From the NCBI GenBank assembly GCA_029557025.1, contig JAKPRU010000507.1, forward strand, positions 1 through 11,048: DNA of 11,048 nucleotides, written 5' to 3'. The translations under genes were made by a program, and so were the position numbers. Position 1 is the first letter of the stretch. Each line of letters opens with the position of its first letter. Positions 5,373-11,048 of this stretch are shown here, in pieces. Under the pieces are notes generated by a model that was not told the DNA's origin, did not search any database, and saw nothing but the letters and a program-made list of their open reading frames with translations. Origin of the DNA: Candidatus Omnitrophota bacterium (lineage in GTDB: Bacteria; Hinthialibacterota; Hinthialibacteria; Hinthialibacterales; JAKPRU01).

Positions 5373-6257
5373 ATGACAATCGGACGGCGGGAGTTTCTGC
5401 AACAAAGCGCACTGGCATCGTCGGTTCTGATGACAGGCCATTCGGAGGTTTCGGCATCGAAAAAGGCAGCCACACGGCTGCGCGATGTCGGTTGGGTTTG
5501 GGAAGGACAGGGACTCGATCCGCACGTCCCACCGTCAATTTACGGCTTGGGCCAGGGGACAACCTATCTCGGCCTGCAACGTGCTAATTTCCTCTTTCAT
5601 CCCACCGATGAATATGCATTGGGGCTGCTTGCCGACCTGAAAGAGATCACCTGCGATATCACAAAATGGGAAACGTTTTGGGATAAGGACGGACATCTAA
5701 GATTTGATTGCTTCGGCGGGGCAGAAAGGAAGATGGATGAGGCAAAGCGGATCAGCCTTCTGTCGAAAACATTCCCGAACATTACCGGCGTTTTCTTTGA
5801 CGATCTCAAAGGTCGAATGGAGCACGACAAGGTTGCGCCGGAGCAGATCGCCGAGATTTTTGCCGCTGCCCACACCTATAATCCGAACCTGAAACGCTGG
5901 GCGGTGGTGTATACCGGCGAGCTGGACGACGTGGCCTTATGGAAATCCCTGGCCCCGTCAATTGATGTTGTGAACCTGTGGATTTGGCATTCGAAGGATA
6001 TTGAAACGCAGGAATCCGAAGTGAACCGAGCGCGGGAGATTTTCACCGACCATGAGTTTATCATGGGCTGTTATCTGCGGGATTATACGATGGTCGCGCC
6101 GATTCCGGTTGAACAGGTCATGCTCCAAATGAAGGGTGTCCTGAGAATGCTGGAGAAAGATCTGATACAGGGATTTTCCATTCTGGGTTCGGTTCTGATC
6201 GACAGTCATCGTCCACAGGCGGACGCCGTGAGGGATTTCATCGGCGCAAATTCATAA
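5373..6257 (+). CDS. Tat-exported barrel-like protein of unknown function
   Basis: A protein of 294 residues, starting at ATG 5373, 6 bases after AAGGAG (5361-5366); an earlier in-frame GTG at 5337 lacks such a site and would put 12 residues before the Tat motif. Residues 4-20 are a twin-arginine signal (GRREFLQQSALASSVLM), so the protein is probably exported folded. The mature part alternates predicted strands and helices in the manner of a TIM barrel: ITGVFFDDLKG (137-147), RWAVVYTGELD (175-185), IDVVNLWIWHSKDIE (197-211), IMGCYLRDY (230-238) and GFSILGSVLID (267-277). D143, D144, E183, W203, H206 and D237 sit at strand ends, where glycosidase-type active sites lie, but I cannot name a family. 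It is followed by the Gfo/Idh/MocA gene after 25 bases, so the two are probably co-transcribed. A role in carbohydrate processing outside the cytoplasm is inferred from that context. Confidence 0.8.
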   Translation: MTIGRREFLQQSALASSVLMTGHSEVSASKKAATRLRDVGWVWEGQGLDPHVPPSIYGLGQGTTYLGLQRANFLFHPTDEYALGLLADLKEITCDITKWETFWDKDGHLRFDCFGGAERKMDEAKRISLLSKTFPNITGVFFDDLKGRMEHDKVAPEQIAEIFAAAHTYNPNLKRWAVVYTGELDDVALWKSLAPSIDVVNLWIWHSKDIETQESEVNRAREIFTDHEFIMGCYLRDYTMVAPIPVEQVMLQMKGVLRMLEKDLIQGFSILGSVLIDSHRPQADAVRDFIGANS

Positions 6258-6282
6258 GTAAACCCTTTTGGAGGAACTAAAA

Positions 6283-7431
6283 ATGAGTGAAACGAACATG
6301 TCGCGCAGAGATTTTATGCAGTCCGCTGCGGTGGGGGCATCCGCGCTGGCCGTGGGATTGTCCGGAAAGGCGATTGCGGCGAACGAGAAAGTGAGCCTGG
6401 CGTGGATCGGCTGCGGAGGCCGCGGGAAGTATCTGCTTCGCCGCGCACTGGAAATCGAAGATATCCGCGTGGTCGCGGCCTGTGATCTCCGGGAAGAACG
6501 AGCCAATGAGGCGGCCGATCTGGCCAGGGAAGTCAATCAGAAAATCAACACCTATCTCGACTTTCAGAAGATGCTTGAAAAAGAGAAACCGGATGGGGTT
6601 GTGGTCGCGACGGAGGTCGGCAACCATGGCAAATGCGTGATTCCCGTGCTGGAAGCGGGCATTCACTGTTTCAGCGAGAAACCGATGGATGCGAGCATCG
6701 AGCGGGTGGATGCTGTTGTACGCGCCGCGCGCAATTCCAAAGCGGTGTATGGAATCGCCTTTCAGCGTCGGTTCGATCCGGGCTACCGTGCCGTGGTTCA
6801 GGCCATTCACGACGGGCGAATCGGCAAGGTGGATTTTATGCAGGGTCACTGGCATTGGACACAGTACAGCTTCATCAATCGCTGGGTGGGCGATATTGAC
6901 CTGTCGGGCGGTCGTCTCAATGAGCAAGCGTGTCACCATATCGACCTGATGAGTTGGGTGATGGGCAACGCGCATCCCACACATTGCATGGCGGTGGGCG
7001 CAATCACCCGTCAGGCGAAGAATCCGCCGGAGCATCGCGCCGAAACACAAAGCGCCGTGATCTACACATTCCCAAGCGGGGCCATCTTCTCGTACACCCA
7101 CTTGAACGGTATCCCCCAGCCATTCACCGGGGAAAAATCCTGGGTGATGGGGCAAAATGGCGGTATGGACCTTTGCACGGGAGAGTTCTATCCGCTCGAA
7201 GGGGATCCTGTAAAAATCGCCGACCCCAGCTGGGGAGCCAATTCCGAGCGCAATGAACTGGTCGAGTTCGCCGAATGCTGCCGGACCGGAAAGCAACCGT
7301 TCAGCAATGTCGAGACAGGGCGAGTTTCCACCCTCACGACCCTGATGGCCATGAAAGCCATGTACCGGCGGAACACAAAGACGTTCGAACCGGGCCTGAT
7401 TACCTGGGAAGAAATCGGTTCGACAACCTGA
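6283..7431 (+). CDS. Tat-exported Gfo/Idh/MocA family oxidoreductase
   Basis: A 382-residue protein, starting at ATG 6283, 7 bases after GGAGGA (6270-6275). Residues 7-27 are a Tat signal (SRRDFMQSAAVGASALAVGL), with likely cleavage near AIAA at 30-33. The nucleotide-binding half has SLAWIGCGGRGKYLLR (38-53), CDLREE (67-72) and the SEKPM loop (131-135), whose K133 is the family's catalytic or cofactor-contact lysine. The catalytic half has NEQACHHIDLMSWVMG (213-228); H218 and D221 match the H-x-x-D site. The family interconverts sugar or polyol hydroxyls and ketones with NAD(P). Such enzymes exported by Tat, carrying their cofactor in, are common in Planctomycetota-like genomes and resemble glucose-fructose oxidoreductase in that respect. 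Substrate is unknown. It is the second gene of a pair with the Tat barrel-like protein; the propeller protein follows after 186 bases. Confidence 0.93.
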   Translation: MSETNMSRRDFMQSAAVGASALAVGLSGKAIAANEKVSLAWIGCGGRGKYLLRRALEIEDIRVVAACDLREERANEAADLAREVNQKINTYLDFQKMLEKEKPDGVVVATEVGNHGKCVIPVLEAGIHCFSEKPMDASIERVDAVVRAARNSKAVYGIAFQRRFDPGYRAVVQAIHDGRIGKVDFMQGHWHWTQYSFINRWVGDIDLSGGRLNEQACHHIDLMSWVMGNAHPTHCMAVGAITRQAKNPPEHRAETQSAVIYTFPSGAIFSYTHLNGIPQPFTGEKSWVMGQNGGMDLCTGEFYPLEGDPVKIADPSWGANSERNELVEFAECCRTGKQPFSNVETGRVSTLTTLMAMKAMYRRNTKTFEPGLITWEEIGSTT

Positions 7432-7602
7432 TCCGGCGCGGCACACAAGGACAGCGGCGGACACGAAACAGATCATACAAATGGATTGGCTCTTTGGAAT
7501 CGCCGATCCTTTTGGAACAATACTTCCTGGAATCTGATCTCAAATCCCGGTATACGGTACAAACGTGTTGTATTCTGTCTTTGTAAGATCGAGATTTTGC
7601 CC

Positions 7603-7608
7603 TGGAGG
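7603..7608 (+). promoter_or_regulatory. Shine-Dalgarno site of the propeller-methyltransferase gene
   Basis: TGGAGG lies 9 bases before ATG 7618, the first codon of a frame that stays open to the window end. The preceding 186-base gap contains no gene and no promoter I can defend, so read-through from the Tat operon remains possible. Confidence 0.6.
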
Positions 7609-7617
7609 TTTATCAAT

Positions 7618-10600
7618 ATGACCGGGGGATCTGCTTTGGGGAGGTTCTTTTGGATTTCTTTGTCGCTGGCGATCCTTGCGGGAGTTCCCGATATTATTCC
7701 CGCCGAAAACTGGCCGATGTGGCGCTATGATGTCGGCCATACCGGGTCATCCCCGGAGCAGTTGTCCGAAAACCTCCATATACAATGGATTCTGGAGTTG
7801 CCGACTCCGATTCCCTGCTGGCCGTACCCATCCCAATACAAGGTCCAGTTCGATCACACTTACGAACCGATTGCGATGGATGGACTGCTGTTTGTCCCCT
7901 CTATGATCCGGGACTGTATGACTGCGTACGATGCGGAGACCGGTGAGGAACGCTGGCGATTCTACACCGATGGCCCGGTCCGGTTTGCCCCCGCCGGCTG
8001 GAACGGCAAGATCTATTTCGTTTCGGATGATGGTTGTCTTTATTGTCTTGATGCTGTCAGCGGCTTGCAGGAATGGAAGTTTTCCGGGGGACCGTCAAAC
8101 TACAAAGTTCTGGGAAACGAGCGGCTGATTTCGATGTGGCCGGCGCGTGGCGGGCCGGTAATCGCGGACGGAATAGTCTATTTTGCCGCAAGCATCTGGC
8201 CGTTTATGGGAACGTTTATCTATGCGCTGGATGCCGAAACCGGCACAGTGAAATGGACCAACAGCGGCAGCGGACCGGACTATATGCTGCAACCGCATAC
8301 CAGTCCCGCGTTCGCCGGAGTCTCTCCCCAGGGAATCCTGGGACTGACAAAGGACAAGCTGTTCATCCCCGGCGGCAGGAACCGCCCGGCGGCCTACGAT
8401 CGCGCCACCGGCGAATTCCTGTATCAACATGGCGATACTAAATTGGGCGGATGTGAGGTGTATCTGTCAAAAGAGTGGTTCTTCAATGACGGACAGATTT
8501 ACCAAGTCTCCGACGGAACCCAGATCGGACCTTCCGTAGCCACAATTTTGACGGACGAATCGATGATCGGCATGGATGAATCCGGCACCATCCACGCCTG
8601 GTCATGGGATCCGGTTTGGAAAGAATATGCCGACCGGCGCGGGACACCGCAAAAACGCATGGAATTTGGTCAGCAATGGAAAGCGAAGACACCATTCAAA
8701 AAACTGTTGATTCGCGCGGGAGATCACTTATACTGCGGTTCTCCCGGATTGATCGCCGCCGTTCGGATACCCGAAAACCGAGGCTCCCTGAATGCTTCCA
8801 TTGTCTGGCAGGCGGAGATTGAAGGAAATCCATGGTCCGCACTGGCGGCAGACGGGAAATTGTTCGTGATCACGGAGGAAGGACGGATTTACTGTTTCGG
8901 CGAGAGAGAAACCGAAACGAAAGTGCATTCCCTCCCGCAACCGGAAGAATCCTCCGGGACCGGGATATCGGCTGCGGCGCAGATCCTGGAGACCACAGAA
9001 GGATACTGCGTCGTTCTTGGTGCGGGTACGGGTGATCTGATTGAGTATCTGGCGCGTCAGTCCGCACTCCACATCGCCGTTCTGGAACCGGATTCACAGA
9101 AAGTCGACTCCCTGCGTCACCGATTCGACAACGAAGGGCTGTATGGACAGCGGATCGCGCTCATTCCCGGAAGTCTTCTGACGGTTCCCCTGTCGCCCTA
9201 CTTCGCGAGCCTTGTCGTGGTGGCGGACACGAAAGCGGCAGGGGTCGACAGGGAGCATTTCGTAGAGCGAGCGTTTCACGTTTTGCACCCTTATGGAGGT
9301 GTTGCCTGGCTGCCCAAAGAAAAAGGTCTGGAAAACCGTTTGCGCAAATCAGCAGATTCGCTGCCGAATGCGGAGATCGTAATACAGGATTCGTATCTCC
9401 TGTTGAAACGAAACGGAGCGTTGCCGGGCAGCGGCAGTTGGACCCACCAGTATGGGGATATGTCGAACGATGTCTGTTCCAAGGACCAATTAGTCAAACC
9501 CCCGTTGGCGCCGCTCTGGTTCGGTGGCCCTTCGAACGCAGATGTGCTTCCCCGGCACGGTCATGGCCCGCCAGAGAAAATCCTGAACGGACGATTGTTT
9601 ATCCAGGGGATTCAGGTTCTGAGCGGACGGGATGTCTACACCGGACGGGTTCTCTGGAGAAAAGAGATCCCGAATTTGAACACGTTCGAGATGTATTACG
9701 ACAAAACTTACAATCCCGATCCGTTCGACCGGACCTACAACCAGGTCCATCTCCCCGGCGCAAACGCCTACGGTTCCAATTTTGTCCTTGCTCCTGACCG
9801 GCTTTACCTGGCTATGGAGAACATCTGCATGGTCCTTGATCCGGCAACGGGGGCAACCCTGAACGAGTGGACAATTCCGCTTGAAACGGATTTCCTGGAT
9901 TACGGCACGCCGAACTGGGGGTATATCGGAGTCTACGAGGACTTGCTGATTGCAGGCGCTGCGCCGGTTTATATCACGGTTAATGGGGCAAAGGAGATTG
10001 TGAAAGTGAATCACCGTTTCGGCGTCGGCAGCCGATACCTGGTGGCCATGGACCGGGTCACCGGGAAACGAGTCTGGCAGCGAAAAGCCCTGTACAATTT
10101 CCGGCATAACTCCATTGTGGCCGGGAACGGCAAGCTGTTTTGCATCGACAATCTCTCCCCGCAGCAGATGGAAGTCCTGAAACGTCGGGGACTGGAAGCG
10201 CAAACCGAACCAAAAATCCTCGCTCTCGATATTCGAACCGGGAAGGAACTGTGGAGTCGCGGGGAGGATGTGTTCGGGACATGGCTGGGGTATTCCACAG
10301 AATACGATCTGCTGTTGGAGGCAGGGAGCCAGGCGGGAGATCGAGCCAAAGATGAAATCGGCGAAGGCATGGCCGCCCTCAACGGCTCAACGGGTGAACC
10401 TCTTTGGAGAACGAATGAAAAATACCTGGGTCCCTGCATGATTCACCACGACAGGGTGATTACACAAACCGGAGGCAGTACCCAGGAATCGGTGTATGCC
10501 GGGGCGTTTTCCCTGTTGACCGGGGAACGAGTTATGACTACCCATCCGCTGACCGGTGAAAAGATTCCCTGGAGCTGGGTTCGGTTCAAAGGCTGCAACA

Positions 10601-11048
10601 CGGCGATCTGCAGCGAGCATTTGCTGACATTCCGCTCCGCCGCTGCGGCGTATGTGGATCTCACCCAAAACAGCGGAACGGTCAATATCGGCGGATTCCG
10701 TTCCGGCTGCACATCGAACCTGATTGCAGCAGACGGCGTCCTGAACGCACCGGACTATACCCGCACCTGCACTTGCTCATACCAGGTCCAAACTTCCCTG
10801 GCATTGGTCCACACACCATTCGAGATTCCGGAAAATCCCTGGGTGGAACAGTGGAGTTTCAATGCGTATCCCCCGCCGGAACAACCTATGCCGATTAAAC
10901 GGGTTGGGATCAATTTCGGCGCACCCGGGAACTATATCGATGGCAAGGGAACTCTGTGGCTGGAGTTTCCCAGTGTCGGCGGGCCGTCGCCCGATCCTCC
11001 GATCTATGTCGATTCCGGTGATCCGAAGATCTTCCGCTATCAGCCCTC
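7618..11048 (+). CDS. Exported PQQ-like propeller / methyltransferase-like / PQQ-like propeller protein (3' end cut off)
   Basis: One uninterrupted frame gives 1143 visible residues. Residues 1-29 are a signal peptide (hydrophobic FFWISLSLAILAGV, possible cleavage after IPA), followed by the BamB/PQQ-like opening WPMWRYDVGHTG. Propeller-type 'xxDxxTGxxxW' units occur at 102-113, 141-153, 201-213 and 258-269. A class I methyltransferase-like insert spans about 445-600, with loop VVLGAGTGDL (465-474), IAVLEPDSQKV and later HVLHPYGGVAWLP. After WTHQYGD (608-614) propeller units resume at 671-680, 738-751, 810-820, 868-879 and 919-930. A cysteine group follows at C993, C998, C1031, C1051 and C1053, then a start of another region (IKRVGINFGAPG). 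From memory, Planctomycetota-type genomes encode relatives with this order, usually annotated only as PQQ-binding-like or BamB-like propellers. No function is known to me. The acidic residue often preceding the glycine loop is Val466, so SAM binding is uncertain. Confidence 0.85.
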   Translation, partial: MTGGSALGRFFWISLSLAILAGVPDIIPAENWPMWRYDVGHTGSSPEQLSENLHIQWILELPTPIPCWPYPSQYKVQFDHTYEPIAMDGLLFVPSMIRDCMTAYDAETGEERWRFYTDGPVRFAPAGWNGKIYFVSDDGCLYCLDAVSGLQEWKFSGGPSNYKVLGNERLISMWPARGGPVIADGIVYFAASIWPFMGTFIYALDAETGTVKWTNSGSGPDYMLQPHTSPAFAGVSPQGILGLTKDKLFIPGGRNRPAAYDRATGEFLYQHGDTKLGGCEVYLSKEWFFNDGQIYQVSDGTQIGPSVATILTDESMIGMDESGTIHAWSWDPVWKEYADRRGTPQKRMEFGQQWKAKTPFKKLLIRAGDHLYCGSPGLIAAVRIPENRGSLNASIVWQAEIEGNPWSALAADGKLFVITEEGRIYCFGERETETKVHSLPQPEESSGTGISAAAQILETTEGYCVVLGAGTGDLIEYLARQSALHIAVLEPDSQKVDSLRHRFDNEGLYGQRIALIPGSLLTVPLSPYFASLVVVADTKAAGVDREHFVERAFHVLHPYGGVAWLPKEKGLENRLRKSADSLPNAEIVIQDSYLLLKRNGALPGSGSWTHQYGDMSNDVCSKDQLVKPPLAPLWFGGPSNADVLPRHGHGPPEKILNGRLFIQGIQVLSGRDVYTGRVLWRKEIPNLNTFEMYYDKTYNPDPFDRTYNQVHLPGANAYGSNFVLAPDRLYLAMENICMVLDPATGATLNEWTIPLETDFLDYGTPNWGYIGVYEDLLIAGAAPVYITVNGAKEIVKVNHRFGVGSRYLVAMDRVTGKRVWQRKALYNFRHNSIVAGNGKLFCIDNLSPQQMEVLKRRGLEAQTEPKILALDIRTGKELWSRGEDVFGTWLGYSTEYDLLLEAGSQAGDRAKDEIGEGMAALNGSTGEPLWRTNEKYLGPCMIHHDRVITQTGGSTQESVYAGAFSLLTGERVMTTHPLTGEKIPWSWVRFKGCNTAICSEHLLTFRSAAAAYVDLTQNSGTVNIGGFRSGCTSNLIAADGVLNAPDYTRTCTCSYQVQTSLALVHTPFEIPENPWVEQWSFNAYPPPEQPMPIKRVGINFGAPGNYIDGKGTLWLEFPSVGGPSPDPPIYVDSGDPKIFRYQP

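Noticed and set aside
6277..7476. Minus-strand frame of 399 codons
   Set aside because: Long only because it mirrors the codon pattern of the Gfo/Idh/MocA gene; no domain is visible and the sense gene is certain.
9490..10203. Minus-strand frame of 237 codons
   Set aside because: Antisense to the second propeller of the large exported protein; no domain or credible start site.

Overview
The window is bacterial DNA of moderate GC content from an accessory, probably uncultured lineage. Three features point to a Planctomycetota, Lentisphaerota, Sumerlaeota or Hydrogenedentota-like genome: a secreted LVIVD-repeat propeller with a long Pro/Thr-rich linker, Tat-exported Gfo/Idh/MocA and barrel-like proteins, and a very large exported PQQ-type propeller with an internal methyltransferase-like domain. 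This placement is an inference from gene style, not from a marker gene. I saw no rRNA, tRNA, CRISPR array, transposase or integrase.

Layout. 1-1431 (minus): 477 visible codons of an exported seven-blade LVIVD propeller plus a Pro/Thr linker and the beginning of a C-terminal domain cut by the window edge. 1432-1773: divergent intergenic region. 1774-2748 (plus): a PseB-type nucleotide-sugar 4,6-dehydratase with a GTG start. 2749-4530: a small accessory island with a DUF3800 protein (3088-3822) and a candidate toxin-antitoxin pair (PBECR2-like nuclease 3982-4293, DUF2283 partner 4278-4481). Three same-orientation copies of a short dispersed repeat (about 2951, 3901 and 4502) separate and bound these two modules. 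4530-5171 (minus): an O-methyltransferase that carries an N-terminal signal peptide. 5172-5372: divergent intergenic region with a perfect 8-bp inverted repeat and a plausible sigma70-type promoter. 5373-7431 (plus): two co-directional Tat-exported proteins, a barrel-like protein of unknown function and a Gfo/Idh/MocA oxidoreductase. 7618 to the window end (plus): 1143 visible codons of an exported propeller-methyltransferase-propeller protein.

How the genes may work together. Six of the nine proteins are predicted to leave the cytoplasm, so the right-hand half looks like an envelope or periplasmic carbohydrate or redox locus. Two neighbouring exported proteins have a SAM-methyltransferase fold, which is puzzling because SAM is not known to be available outside the cytoplasm. 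The central island is different: small genes of toxin or defence type between dispersed repeats, inserted between a lone sugar-nucleotide dehydratase and the exported-protein cluster.
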